Below, in pieces: positions 8,593 through 17,017 of a stretch of DNA of 35,257 nt; the first letter of the stretch is position 1; every line of letters begins with the position of its first letter. Below the pieces are notes generated by a model that saw nothing but the letters and a program-made list of their open reading frames with translations, did no database searches and was not told the DNA's origin. A program made the position numbers and the translations under genes. The DNA comes from Deltaproteobacteria bacterium (GTDB lineage Bacteria > Myxococcota_A > Polyangia > HGW-17): the NCBI GenBank assembly GCA_016937155.1, contig JAFGWM010000049.1, positions 1 to 35,257 of the forward strand, given 5' to 3'.

Positions 8593-10469
8593 TTCACTAC
8601 TCCAATCACAATTATTAGAATTACTCCAAGAACAAAGGACCAGCCGAGCCTTGTTCCATCAGCTGAAATTGATGTGACAAGGTTCCCCAGTCTTTCCATA
8701 AAACGCCCCAGAGCATTGTACCCCTTTTCAACAACGCCCAGTGGCATCCAGGAAAACAGTCCCTTTATGGGCTGGTAAAAGTCATAACCATAATGATATC
8801 TGTCCGGGCCGACATTCCAGTCAAGTGGATCCTCTCCACAGGTATAATTGTCCATCATTTTCACGCGGCGTTTGCGTCCGCCTATAACAAAAAGGAAGAA
8901 TACAACGCCAACCGCAAGAGCAAATACACTTGCCACTAATGTTGAATTGATACTGGTGGTGGAACCTGTCATGGAATACAGAGTTGTTTTAATGGGATTA
9001 AGACCTGCTGCCACCAAAATATCATTGAAACGGCCGGTAACCAGACCAGGGAAAATTCCTGCTGCAAGCATAAGAATCATGAGAACTATCATAGAAAGAC
9101 TCATAAGTGGTGGAGCTTCCTTTACATTCCTAAACCTTGGTGACAATTGACCGAGGAATATTGTATGCAGTCCTCTAAAGAGGTAAAGAAATGCACCTGT
9201 TGAAGCAAAAAACAGTGCGGTTGCAACGAAAACCATCTTCTTTTCAAAAAGTGCCTGGAATATCATCCATTTGGAATTAAAGCCACTCAGTGGAGGAATT
9301 CCAGCTGCTGCAATTATTCCCAGAAGGAAGGTAAAGAAGGTAATGGGCATTACGTAGGCAAGTCCGCCAAGTCGATGCATTTCCCTTTCACCTGTACGAT
9401 ATTTCACCGCAGCAAGAGAGGCAAATATTCCACCTTTGAACATCATGTGATTTACTGTATGGAACATTGCAGCTGCATATCCAAGGGATGTACCGGTAGC
9501 CAGGCCCACACCGATATATCCAACGTTGGCAACAGTCGACCATGCCATAAGTTTCTTCATATCATTAGTGAATATGGCCATAACAGTGCCTATGACACTG
9601 GTAAGTGCACTCATTACAGCAAGAATATACATTGGCCATGGTACCCCGCTTATGGATTTAATCGTTCCCCTCGGAGTGAGAGCAAAAACCGGAACGATAA
9701 AGAGCAGTAATCCATAAACACCATATTTAATCATGATTCCACTAAGATACGCACTGAAATCATCCGGAGCTTCAGCATGAGCCATCTGCGGCCACATATG
9801 GAACGGGAAAAGAGCACTTTTAGCTAAAAAGGCTACGGTAAAAAGAGACAGAACCGTCAGGGCAAATCCCCTGTGGGAAGATAAATCTTGGGCTGTTTTC
9901 AAAACACCGCTGCTTATTTCCCAGGAGCCGGTTCGATGGAAAAGCAGCCATATCCCTGCCATCATTGCCATAGTTCCGAAAAAACTCAGAGCATAGTAGT
10001 AAATACCTGCTTTGAAACTGGAAGTTTTTCCGTGTCCGATAATAAACAGACTTGTCCAGGACATCAGTTCCCATGATATGAAAAACGAAATCCAATCCTG
10101 AGAAAGGAAAATTCCATTTGTTGCCCCAACCAGCATAAGCCAGAGTGGAGCAATCGCAGTGGAATGTTTTTTATCATTGAAATCAAGGGAAAACATGGAA
10201 AACAGCAATGTAGCCGCACTGCTTATTGCCAGAAAAAACCAACCTAGGGGAGTTACCCCAAGTTTCTGCACTACTTTTCCGGTACCAAAAAGTGTCCACT
10301 GAAATGTAAATGACATTGCACCCTTTGATTTCAGTGTAAAAATCACACCTGCCAGGACAATATTCAGAAGAAAGAAAATCCACCAGTTAAGTCTCTTGGG
10401 CATGGAAAGCATCAACAACCCCAGAAGAACCGGCGCAATAACAATAAAAGGAAGCATGTTTGAAGTCAT
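8589..10469 (-). CDS. Second antiporter-like subunit (NuoL/HyfB/MbxH' type)
   Basis: A 626-residue polytopic proton-conducting transporter subunit of the NuoL/MrpD superfamily. Core signatures include ISFFISWELMSWTSLFIIG (Glu in helix 5), KSALFPFHMWPQMAHAEAPDDFSAYLSGIMIKYGVYG (Lys and HAEAP loop), and DMKKLMAWSTVANVGYIGVG (helices 7-8). The C-terminus is extended past the core by a soluble loop (YTCGEDPLDWNVGPDRYHYGY) and a final helix. That extension resembles hydrogenase-4/Ech large membrane subunits. With the MrpD-like neighbour this gives two antiporter-type subunits, the H/H' pair that distinguishes Mbx/Mbs from Mbh. RBS GGAAGG lies before the ATG, and three bases separate it from the upstream gene. 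Confidence 0.88.
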   Translation of the reverse strand: MTSNMLPFIVIAPVLLGLLMLSMPKRLNWWIFFLLNIVLAGVIFTLKSKGAMSFTFQWTLFGTGKVVQKLGVTPLGWFFLAISSAATLLFSMFSLDFNDKKHSTAIAPLWLMLVGATNGIFLSQDWISFFISWELMSWTSLFIIGHGKTSSFKAGIYYYALSFFGTMAMMAGIWLLFHRTGSWEISSGVLKTAQDLSSHRGFALTVLSLFTVAFLAKSALFPFHMWPQMAHAEAPDDFSAYLSGIMIKYGVYGLLLFIVPVFALTPRGTIKSISGVPWPMYILAVMSALTSVIGTVMAIFTNDMKKLMAWSTVANVGYIGVGLATGTSLGYAAAMFHTVNHMMFKGGIFASLAAVKYRTGEREMHRLGGLAYVMPITFFTFLLGIIAAAGIPPLSGFNSKWMIFQALFEKKMVFVATALFFASTGAFLYLFRGLHTIFLGQLSPRFRNVKEAPPLMSLSMIVLMILMLAAGIFPGLVTGRFNDILVAAGLNPIKTTLYSMTGSTTSINSTLVASVFALAVGVVFFLFVIGGRKRRVKMMDNYTCGEDPLDWNVGPDRYHYGYDFYQPIKGLFSWMPLGVVEKGYNALGRFMERLGNLVTSISADGTRLGWSFVLGVILIIVIGVVK

Positions 10470-10472
10470 AAA

Positions 10473-11978
10473 TCACCTTCCCATAGCTTTATAAACGGTT
10501 GAAATATATCCGCTGGTATTATCACCACGCAGCTCACTAGGTATCTTTTTGATTTTTCTGTCCAGTGGGGCAGGGAAAACTCCAATGATGACCACGGCCA
10601 GTGCCAGTAAAGTGGTACATGTCCAGAAAACGATTCCCGTATTGACTTTACCTGGTTTTCTTTCAGGTTCTTCAAAAAGAGCATGAGCCAGTCTCAGAAA
10701 ATACACCGCTTCCATAACAGTTGCTGCAAGTATAATATAAACCCCAAGATAGCTTGAGCCGGTTGATTTAAAAGCGCTGCCGATTATAGTGAATTTTCCC
10801 CAGAATCCTGCAAAAAGTGGAATTCCTGTCACACCAAGAGCTCCAATTATAAAGAATATTCCAAGAATAGAATTTTTTCGTCCAATACCCTTCCATCTGG
10901 TCCAGTCTGAAGTACCTGTGGCAGACACAAGTCGACCAACGATCATGAAAAGAAGCAATTTTGAAATACTGTGAGTAATCAGGGCAAATACTGCACCATA
11001 TATTGATTTCTCACTTGCAATTGCAATAGCCATTAGGATCATTCCCATCTGACCCACACTTGACCATGCCAGCATTCGCTTGGCATCCTTTTGTGTAAAA
11101 GCAGACGCTTCACCTGTAACAACTGTTACAACACCCATCCAGAAAAGGATCGAGGTAATATTAAAGGATCCGAATCGGATGATGTTTCCCATCCCCGCTC
11201 CAAACACTATGTAACTGATTCTCAACATTGCGTATGCTCCTGCAAGAGCAACAGCACTGCTTAATAATCCACTGATACTTGAGGGTGCACCCCTGTAAGC
11301 ACTCCCAACCCATGAGTTAAATGGAAATATCTCCATCTCCGTGAACAGAGAGGCAAGAATCAGCAGTACCGCCAGAGCCGCCATAGCTGAATTCATTTCC
11401 CTTAGCCCACCACTAATCTGCGCCATGTTGAGGGTTCCGGTACTGGAGTAAATGATTGCAATAGCGGCAAGATACGCGACACTTGCAAGAGAAGCTACAA
11501 CCATATACTGAAGAGCACCACGCACACCGGCAGTTTTATTTCCGCTTGCAATTAAAGCCCATGAACTAATTCCCGCTATTTCCATAAAAACAAACAGGTT
11601 AAAAAGATCCCCAGTAAGAATCATTCCGTTAAGGGATGTAAGCAGAAGAAGAATGAGCATGTAGAAATAAGGTTTCTTCACAACAACAGATGATAGTTGA
11701 AATGCAATTCCAAGAGTTACTGCACCATAAACAACTGTTGCAAAAAGAAGACTGAGCATATCAACATGCAGATTAATTCCGAATGGTGGTATCCACCCAC
11801 CCATGATGACAGTAAAAGGTGTCTTGTAGGTGATGAGTAAAAATACACTCAGCACAGTACCCGCCAAAGCTGTTAAAAAAGAAAGCCCTTTTGACAAGGC
11901 CGGCATTACATGGCCTAAAAACGGCACAAGAAAAGCCATTGCCATAGGAGCTACAATCAGGAAAATCGAGTATTTCAT
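10473..11978 (-). CDS. mbxH: MrpD-like antiporter subunit (MbxH)
   Basis: A 501-residue polytopic membrane protein of the MrpD/NuoN family. Diagnostic segments are DLFNLFVFMEIAGISSWALIA (helix-5 Glu), FPFNSWVGSAYRGAPSSISGLLSS (Lys/Arg loop before the discontinuous helix) and DAKRMLAWSSVGQMGMILMAIA. In Mrp antiporters and Mbh/Mbx complexes this subunit forms one of the ion channels and pairs with MrpC. Its start overlaps the stop of the MrpC-like gene by one base (TAATG). Whether Na+ or H+ is moved cannot be decided from these motifs, though an Mrp-type module suggests Na+/H+ exchange. Confidence 0.89.
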   Translation of the reverse strand: MKYSIFLIVAPMAMAFLVPFLGHVMPALSKGLSFLTALAGTVLSVFLLITYKTPFTVIMGGWIPPFGINLHVDMLSLLFATVVYGAVTLGIAFQLSSVVVKKPYFYMLILLLLTSLNGMILTGDLFNLFVFMEIAGISSWALIASGNKTAGVRGALQYMVVASLASVAYLAAIAIIYSSTGTLNMAQISGGLREMNSAMAALAVLLILASLFTEMEIFPFNSWVGSAYRGAPSSISGLLSSAVALAGAYAMLRISYIVFGAGMGNIIRFGSFNITSILFWMGVVTVVTGEASAFTQKDAKRMLAWSSVGQMGMILMAIAIASEKSIYGAVFALITHSISKLLLFMIVGRLVSATGTSDWTRWKGIGRKNSILGIFFIIGALGVTGIPLFAGFWGKFTIIGSAFKSTGSSYLGVYIILAATVMEAVYFLRLAHALFEEPERKPGKVNTGIVFWTCTTLLALAVVIIGVFPAPLDRKIKKIPSELRGDNTSGYISTVYKAMGR

Positions 11979-12346
11979 TATTCCTCAACCTCCTCTTCCC
12001 TTTTATCTTCCATTTCAAGGGTTCCTGTTCCTTCACGATATTTAATCATGAGTGCAAGAGCAAGTGCCGTAACACCCAGACCGATTACAATACTAGTAAG
12101 AACAAGTGCCTGAGGAAGTGGATCCGCGTATGAATCCGCTGTTTTAACGTTAAATATTTTCCCCAGAATCGGAGCCCGAACGCCATCCCAGTAACTGGCG
12201 GCAACAATGAAGAGGTTCACTCCGGTTTCCATCAGTCCAAGGCTGAGGATAAGCCTGAAAATATTTTTATGAGTCAATACACCGTAGAGACCTATCATCA
12301 TCAGTGCAAAAGCACCAATTCCGAAAAGAAAAACAGGATTATTCAT
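11978..12346 (-). CDS. mbxG: MrpC/NuoK-like subunit (MbxG)
   Basis: A small three-helix membrane protein (122 residues) of the MnhC/NuoK family. It shows the family pattern in helix 1 (GIGAFALMMIGLYGVLTHKNIFRLILSLGLMETGVNLFIV), with the conserved Glu in GLMETGVN, and in helix 3 (DPLPQALVLTSIVIGLGVTALALALMIKYRE). The highly charged tail (MEDKREEEVEE) is unusual but cytoplasmic by prediction. It overlaps the upstream gene by eight bases (ATGAATAA) and the downstream MrpD-like gene by one, so it sits in the middle of the coupled antiporter block. Confidence 0.88.
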   Translation of the reverse strand: MNNPVFLFGIGAFALMMIGLYGVLTHKNIFRLILSLGLMETGVNLFIVAASYWDGVRAPILGKIFNVKTADSYADPLPQALVLTSIVIGLGVTALALALMIKYREGTGTLEMEDKREEEVEE

Positions 12347-13082
12347 GCTCTTCCTCCAAGTCTTCCTTTACAAAGGAACCAAAACCACTTGAAAGTTCTG
12401 CAGCCACCTTAATACCTATAATGGCATAAAGCACTGTTATAAAAAGACTTCCAAACAAAGACCCCATTTCTCCGGTTCCCATAAAATTCTGCAGAAAACT
12501 GCCTTTTTTCAGAAAACCCAGTAACCCAACTAAAACAAAGGAAAGTCCGGCGAATGACTCAAGCATCCTGAAAACGCCTGAAGGTTTTGTTCTGAAACCA
12601 AGAACCATAAGAAGAAAGCCAGCTGCTATCATTGCTCCACCGGGAAATCCTCCACCAGGTGTGAGATGGCCATGTAAAAACACATAAGCACTGGTTATCA
12701 GTATAAAAAGTGCAATCCAGGGAGCCAAGGATGAAATAATTGGACCTGCCGGAGTAATAACTCTTTTCTTCTGACCACCAAGAAGCAGACCAATGCCTGC
12801 GATGGCGGCAAAAAGAACTGTAACCTCACCAAGGGTATCAAAACCCCGGTAGTCGAGCACCACTGCAGTGACGATATTGGAACTGCTGTTTTCCAGCCCC
12901 TTCATTCCCCTCATAATAGATGAATGTTTCTTTCCATTTACTGTTTTCGCGAGATATGCTCTGCTGACATCATTCTGAGCTTTGCGTTTGAATGGTTTTG
13001 ACCCGGGCTGTGTACTGGAAAAGGCGGCATAAACACCATAACTGATAATTCCAATCATGAGAATTGCAGCAATTTTATTCAT
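12339..13082 (-). CDS. mbxF: Fused MbhE-like/MrpB-like membrane subunit (MbxF)
   Basis: The protein has two parts. The N-terminal 100 residues match the MrpA C-terminal/MbhE region, with NIVTAVVLDYRGFDTLGEV as signature. The rest is MrpB-like: SSLAPWIALFILITSAYVFLHGHLTPGGGFPGGAMIAAG, then further helices and an acidic tail. The ATG at 13082 is preferred (GGAGGACAGTG upstream; eight-base ATGAATAA overlap with the gene before); the longer frame to 13121 runs far back into that gene. This subunit contributes to the Mrp-type Na+/H+ module. An E-F fusion agrees with the Mbx gene list, which as I recall has no separate E. Confidence 0.85.
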   Translation of the reverse strand: MNKIAAILMIGIISYGVYAAFSSTQPGSKPFKRKAQNDVSRAYLAKTVNGKKHSSIMRGMKGLENSSSNIVTAVVLDYRGFDTLGEVTVLFAAIAGIGLLLGGQKKRVITPAGPIISSLAPWIALFILITSAYVFLHGHLTPGGGFPGGAMIAAGFLLMVLGFRTKPSGVFRMLESFAGLSFVLVGLLGFLKKGSFLQNFMGTGEMGSLFGSLFITVLYAIIGIKVAAELSSGFGSFVKEDLEEEHE

Positions 13083-13335
13083 CACTGTCCTCCTGACCTG
13101 AATTACTCCTCCTGAGAGCAATTACAAAAAGAGAAGTACTCAGACCGGCACCTATGACAGCCTGAGTAATGGCAACATCCGGAGCACTCATCTGAAGAAA
13201 AAGCAGTGCAGCCATCAAAGATACCACACCTTCTAAAATAGCAGCCCCAATGAGACTTCTGATTGACACTACTGCAGCAGCTCCCGCAAGCATCGCAAGG
13301 GTAACGCTCAGTATGAGTATGTTATTCGGACTCAT
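13075..13335 (-). CDS. mbxD: MbhD-like subunit (DUF4040, MrpA C-terminal-like)
   Basis: A small, three-helix hydrophobic protein (86 residues from the preferred start). SAPDVAITQAVIGAGLSTSLFVIAL is the MrpA/MbhD signature near the C-terminus. The start at 13335 (MSPNNILILSV) has GGAGGGGG immediately upstream; the longer frame from 13362 has none. It overlaps the end of the MrpG-like gene by 14 bases. In Mrp antiporters these helices belong to the large MrpA subunit. Here, as in Mbh/Mbx complexes, they are a separate gene followed by the E/B fusion. Confidence 0.83.
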   Translation of the reverse strand: MSPNNILILSVTLAMLAGAAAVVSIRSLIGAAILEGVVSLMAALLFLQMSAPDVAITQAVIGAGLSTSLFVIALRRSNSGQEDSDE

Positions 13336-13654
13336 CTTCCCCCTCCTTTTTTGTTCTGTCACAGGATGCTACTTTTCCCTCCGGTTTAATGCCGGCAATG
13401 TAAGCGGCACGAGCGAGATTGTGACTGCTCACAGGTGCAGTTAAAACAAGGAAAAATACCATAAGGATGAGTTTGGGAAACCACACAGGATTATAAAACC
13501 CTGCCCCCAGCGCCACACCTATAAACCCTAAAGTTGTAGCCTTGGTTCCAGCCTGTAGCCTGTTGTAAATATCAGGCATTCTAACCAGTCCCAGAGCTCC
13601 CAGAAACATGAAAACAACACCTATTGTAATTGTTACAGCACCAATAGTTTCCAT
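13322..13654 (-). CDS. mbxC: MrpG/MnhG-like subunit (MbxC)
   Basis: A 110-residue membrane subunit of the MnhG/PhaG family. The signature is FMFLGALGLVRMPDIYNRLQAGTKATTLGFIGVALGAG, followed by the last helix and TAPVSSHNLARAAY. The acidic C-terminus is extended past the family core. It starts one base after the stop of the MrpF-like gene, and its 3' end encodes the ribosome site of the next gene. It belongs to the Mrp-type ion-translocating part of the complex. Confidence 0.87.
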   Translation of the reverse strand: METIGAVTITIGVVFMFLGALGLVRMPDIYNRLQAGTKATTLGFIGVALGAGFYNPVWFPKLILMVFFLVLTAPVSSHNLARAAYIAGIKPEGKVASCDRTKKEGEDESE

Positions 13655-13655
13655 C

Positions 13656-13910
13656 TCAGACCCCCCTCTCCAGATATCTGGCGACTGCCATAACAGTTAT
13701 GAAGGAAAGTATTGAATAAACCAGGGAAACATCAATAAGGATCGAACTTTTATGCACCATTGCGATAATTATCATGAGTCCACTGACTATTGTGGTCATA
13801 ACATCAACCGCAGCAACACGATCGGGGGATGTAGGTCCCAAAAGTGATCTGACAACACTCAGAACTATTCCAAGTGCAAGAGCGACAAACCAGATATATA
13901 TAAGTGTCAT
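13656..13910 (-). CDS. mbxB: MrpF/MnhF-like subunit (MbxB)
   Basis: A small three-helix membrane subunit (84 residues from MTLIYIWFVALALGIVLSVV). It contains the family segment LLGPTSPDRVAAVDVMTTIVSG, in which the Asp-Arg pair is conserved in MrpF proteins. The ATG at 13910 gives a four-base ATGA overlap with the MrpE-like gene. The longer frame to 14000 would add a charged, non-homologous head and is rejected. Part of the Mrp-type module. Confidence 0.85.
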   Translation of the reverse strand: MTLIYIWFVALALGIVLSVVRSLLGPTSPDRVAAVDVMTTIVSGLMIIIAMVHKSSILIDVSLVYSILSFITVMAVARYLERGV

Positions 13911-14392
13911 TCGGATATCCTCCTGATATGATCTTCGAAAGGAGTAGTCAGTTTTTTTATATCTTCTTCCTTTGAAGGAACATTTACACAGTGGATACAC
14001 AAGTCGTCATTCTCAACCTGAACAGTAAGTGTACCCGGTGTCAGAGTTATAGAATTGGCAAGCATTGCTCTGGATATATCCCGTTTTAGTTTTGTTGGTA
14101 CTCGGACGATACCCGGGTTTATAGGCAGAAATGGATGTAAAACCACATATGCCACCTGAAGATTCGCCTTAATCAACTGGTAAGAGAAAACAGGCAGGTA
14201 TATTAAAAAACCTATTATTCTAACAGGATTGATAATATCAACTTTGCCCTTTACGAAGCCCATTGCAATAAGCGAAGCTACAGCAGCAACCACACTTCCC
14301 ATAATCAGTTCATGGACAGAAAAGGGGAATGTCAGAGCAAGCCATACAATAAGGGACACGACAAAAAGATTAATAAACCGCAGTACCTTCAT
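13907..14392 (-). CDS. mbxA: MrpE/MnhE-like subunit (MbxA)
   Basis: A 161-residue membrane protein of the MnhE/PhaE family. Two N-terminal hydrophobic segments are followed by PVFSYQLIKANLQVAYVVLHP and the soluble signature LKRDISRAMLANSITLTPGTLTVQVENDDLCIHCVNV. The last part is a short cytoplasmic domain. It is the first structural gene of the complex and lies nine bases after the ArsR-type regulator, so the regulator is probably co-transcribed with the operon. Confidence 0.88.
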   Translation of the reverse strand: MKVLRFINLFVVSLIVWLALTFPFSVHELIMGSVVAAVASLIAMGFVKGKVDIINPVRIIGFLIYLPVFSYQLIKANLQVAYVVLHPFLPINPGIVRVPTKLKRDISRAMLANSITLTPGTLTVQVENDDLCIHCVNVPSKEEDIKKLTTPFEDHIRRISE

Positions 14393-14401
14393 TTTTCACC
14401 A

Positions 14402-14728
14402 CTATCCTTCCAGAAATGGTTCAGCTTGCCTCAGCAGCTTTTCACGAATAAATTCACGAACGAGATCGCAAGCATTCAAAAGATCCTTAAACTCCATTAT
14501 AACAACAACTGCACGCCCTTCAGTTTTTGTGGAAATAATACCAGCCTTCTTTAAAATACTAATCTGTTGACTGAGGTTGGCCTTACTCACTCCAAGAATT
14601 TCACGTAAGTCAGAGACATGCATCTCACCGGAATTCTTTAGTAAATACATAATCTTCAACCTAGTTTTATTAGCAATAACTTTAAGTAAATCCACCTGAA
14701 GGTCAATAACTTTTTCAATTGATTGCAT
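14402..14728 (-). CDS. ArsR-family winged-helix regulator at the head of the Mbx-like operon
   Basis: A short DNA-binding protein (108 residues from the chosen start). It shows the ArsR core IANKTRLKIMYLLKNSGEMHVSDLREILGVSKANLSQQISILKKAGIISTKTEGRAVV: a recognition helix around SKANLSQQIS and a beta wing after it. The only Cys is in NACDLV near the C-terminus, so neither the ELCVCD metal site nor a CxxC redox switch is present. The start is uncertain. ATG 14728 leaves room for a leader behind the predicted promoter, while ATG 14761 would be almost leaderless and the 14779 frame overlaps the -10. It probably controls its own operon. Pyrococcus SurR, also ArsR-like, controls mbh/mbx in response to sulfur, but SurR uses a CxxC that is missing here. 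Confidence 0.82.
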   Translation of the reverse strand: MQSIEKVIDLQVDLLKVIANKTRLKIMYLLKNSGEMHVSDLREILGVSKANLSQQISILKKAGIISTKTEGRAVVVIMEFKDLLNACDLVREFIREKLLRQAEPFLEG

Positions 14729-14768
14729 ATCTTCTATCGTTCTTTTGTTCACACGTTCCATGGTTAAA

Positions 14769-14797
14769 GAATTAAGCAACTATCAAACCTTTGTCAA
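14769..14797 (-). promoter_or_regulatory. Predicted sigma-70 promoter of the arsR-mbx operon
   Basis: On the minus strand a perfect -35 TTGACA (14792-14797) is followed after 17 bases by TAATTC (14769-14774), a weak -10. Transcription would start near 14762, just before the regulator gene. A nearby inverted repeat AACAAT (14808-14813)/ATTGTT (14824-14829) lies upstream and could be an operator. Confidence 0.5.
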
Positions 14798-15076
14798 CCA
14801 AAATTAAAACAATTTTATAACCCATTGTTGTTATTAAACTGTTAAGTAGTTCGTTTACTTTCTGCATGAACTTTAGAAAATTCGGAATTTTTTAATCAGA
14901 AATCGAACTGATGTTATCAGTTCTTCTTATTCAGATTCTGAAAATGTCTCTGACTAACCCCACAGTCCATATCAATGTTATTTGACTCATAGCTTTTTTA
15001 AAGTATATTCACTTTATACACAGGCAATCATTGCTTTAATTAGGGTTTTAAAACCTGGAATTGCTCAGAGATAAAA

Positions 15077-16996
15077 ATGAAAACAATTAAATTTACTGCT
15101 GTTATACTTTTACTGACAACCCTGTCATCATGTGATGATTCGGGATCTTCAAAAATGTGTGGTAACGGAAATATTGACGAAAACGAAGAATGTGACACGG
15201 AAAATCTTTTTGGACAGACATGTGAAACTCTTGGATACTATGGGGGAAATCTGAGCTGCAATGATCAATGCACTTTCGATACCACAAGCTGCGAATTAGC
15301 AGGCATCTGTGGAGATGGAACCATCCAGAATCTCCATGAAGAATGTGATGAAACGGATTTAGCAGGTGCTTCGTGTGAATCAAAAGGCTACAGAGGAGGA
15401 ACTCTGGGATGCGATAATTCCTGTCACTTCGATTATTCCGGATGTTTTTTGTGTGGTAACGGCACGATAGAATCCGGTGAAGAATGTGAAGGCTCTAACC
15501 TGGATGACGAAAGTTGTGCAACGTTGGGGTATTACGGTGGAGTTTTAGCATGTAATACTGCCGATTGCACATTTAACACGACCGGCTGTGAATCATTTGG
15601 ATATTGTGGTGATGGCATTATTCAGTCAGGTTATCTAGAAGAATGTGAAGGGGCAAATCTTGGAAGTGCCACAAACTGCAGAAGCATTGATTCCATGTAC
15701 TATGAAGAAGATGTACCACTCGTCTGTACAGATGCCTGCAAATTTGACACGAGTATGTGTCGTTTCTGCGGAGATGGATTAATAGATGCTGATATGGGAG
15801 AACTCTGCGATCTGGAAAATCTCGGAGATACACCTCCCGACTGTTCCACTTACCTTTCCGGTGGAACTTGTAATGAACTTTGTGGTTTTGACGAATGTAC
15901 AGAAAAAATTTACCAGACAATATCCACTGGGAATTCACATACATGTGCTATTGACTCAAATGGAAAGGTCTGGTGCTGGGGAAACAATCTGTCAGGTCAA
16001 CTGGGGAATAACTCTATCCAGAGTTCTGATATACCTGAAGAAGTTATACTGGAAGAACAAACCACCATTAACAGCGCCGATGGTGGTGACAATTCCACCT
16101 GCGCCCTTGATGATTCCGGAGATGCCTGGTGCTGGGGAAGCAATCTGTACGGACAACTGGGAAACAACGAAACAACGGATTCCTTGGTTCCTGTTGAAGT
16201 TGAAATGCCCGCAGGAATAACATTTACTGCAATTTCTACCGGTTCTTATTTTTCCTGTGCAATTGATACCGAAGGTCAAATCTGGTGCTGGGGAAGTAAT
16301 AATTACGGACAGCTGGGAAATAATTTATCAGTCAATTCCCCCGTTCCTGTTGAAATTCATAATCCGGACAATAAATTTTTCACTTCATTGAATGCCGGTT
16401 CCGCTCATGTATGCGCCCTTGATGATTCCGGAAAACCTTGGTGCTGGGGAAGTAATCTGTATGGACAACTGGGGATAAACACTACAAATGATTCCCCGGT
16501 TCCCGTGGCCGTGTTAATTCAGGAAAATCTGATATTAAACTCAATTTCATGCAGTGACGGAAACAGCTGTGCTCTCGACAATTCCGGAAACGCCTGGTGC
16601 TGGGGAAGAAACAACTATGGCCAGATAGGAAATAATTCAACACTCCAGGCTCTGACACCTAAATCAGTAGATATGCCTGAGTCTACTTCTTTTTCCTCAA
16701 TTGGCGCCGGGAAATCACATAACTGTGCCCTGGACACCTCAGGAAATGCATGGTGCTGGGGTGCAAACAATCTGGGACAGCTGGGTATTGACTCAACCAG
16801 CGGGTGGGGATATCCGGTTGAGGTTCATATGCCTGAAAATACAACATTTTCTGCCATTTCCACTGGCGTGGCCCATAACTGTGCCCTAGCTGACAATAAT
16901 CGTGTCTGGTGCTGGGGATTTAATTCCAACGGGCAACTGGGAGTTGGAGATTCTGTGACAAGAACTCTGCCGGCATTGACTATGGATCCTCAATAA
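15077..16996 (+). CDS. Lipoprotein with Cys-rich repeats and a seven-bladed RCC1-type propeller
   Basis: Surface or periplasmic lipoprotein of unknown partner. A signal peptide ends in the lipobox LSSC (Cys19). Cys19 is followed by two Asp, which in E. coli would mean inner-membrane retention, but that rule may not apply here. Residues 27 to about 275 hold five Cys-rich units beginning CG[ND]GxIxxxEEC[DE], of the DUF4215-like type common in Myxococcota. The rest is seven RCC1-type repeats, each with a CA[IL]D strand and a WCWGxNxxGQ[LI]G turn. Seven copies match a complete propeller. Each blade carries a regularly spaced Cys pair, suggesting disulfides and an extracytoplasmic site. The ribosome site is weak (CAGAGAT). 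The gene stands alone. Confidence 0.85.
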   Translation: MKTIKFTAVILLLTTLSSCDDSGSSKMCGNGNIDENEECDTENLFGQTCETLGYYGGNLSCNDQCTFDTTSCELAGICGDGTIQNLHEECDETDLAGASCESKGYRGGTLGCDNSCHFDYSGCFLCGNGTIESGEECEGSNLDDESCATLGYYGGVLACNTADCTFNTTGCESFGYCGDGIIQSGYLEECEGANLGSATNCRSIDSMYYEEDVPLVCTDACKFDTSMCRFCGDGLIDADMGELCDLENLGDTPPDCSTYLSGGTCNELCGFDECTEKIYQTISTGNSHTCAIDSNGKVWCWGNNLSGQLGNNSIQSSDIPEEVILEEQTTINSADGGDNSTCALDDSGDAWCWGSNLYGQLGNNETTDSLVPVEVEMPAGITFTAISTGSYFSCAIDTEGQIWCWGSNNYGQLGNNLSVNSPVPVEIHNPDNKFFTSLNAGSAHVCALDDSGKPWCWGSNLYGQLGINTTNDSPVPVAVLIQENLILNSISCSDGNSCALDNSGNAWCWGRNNYGQIGNNSTLQALTPKSVDMPESTSFSSIGAGKSHNCALDTSGNAWCWGANNLGQLGIDSTSGWGYPVEVHMPENTTFSAISTGVAHNCALADNNRVWCWGFNSNGQLGVGDSVTRTLPALTMDPQ

Positions 16997-17017
16997 TTTT
17001 TATAAGAACATATTCCC

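Noticed and set aside
5365-14392. Ordinary respiratory complex I (nuo operon)
   Set aside because: No NuoE/F/G, J or A homologs; the J subunit has hydrogenase-type CxxC spacing and an Mrp module is fused into the operon.
15044-15055. GGTTTTAAAACC palindrome as operator of the RCC1 lipoprotein gene
   Set aside because: A perfect 12-base palindrome, but AT-rich and self-complementary by simple composition; no second copy was noticed.
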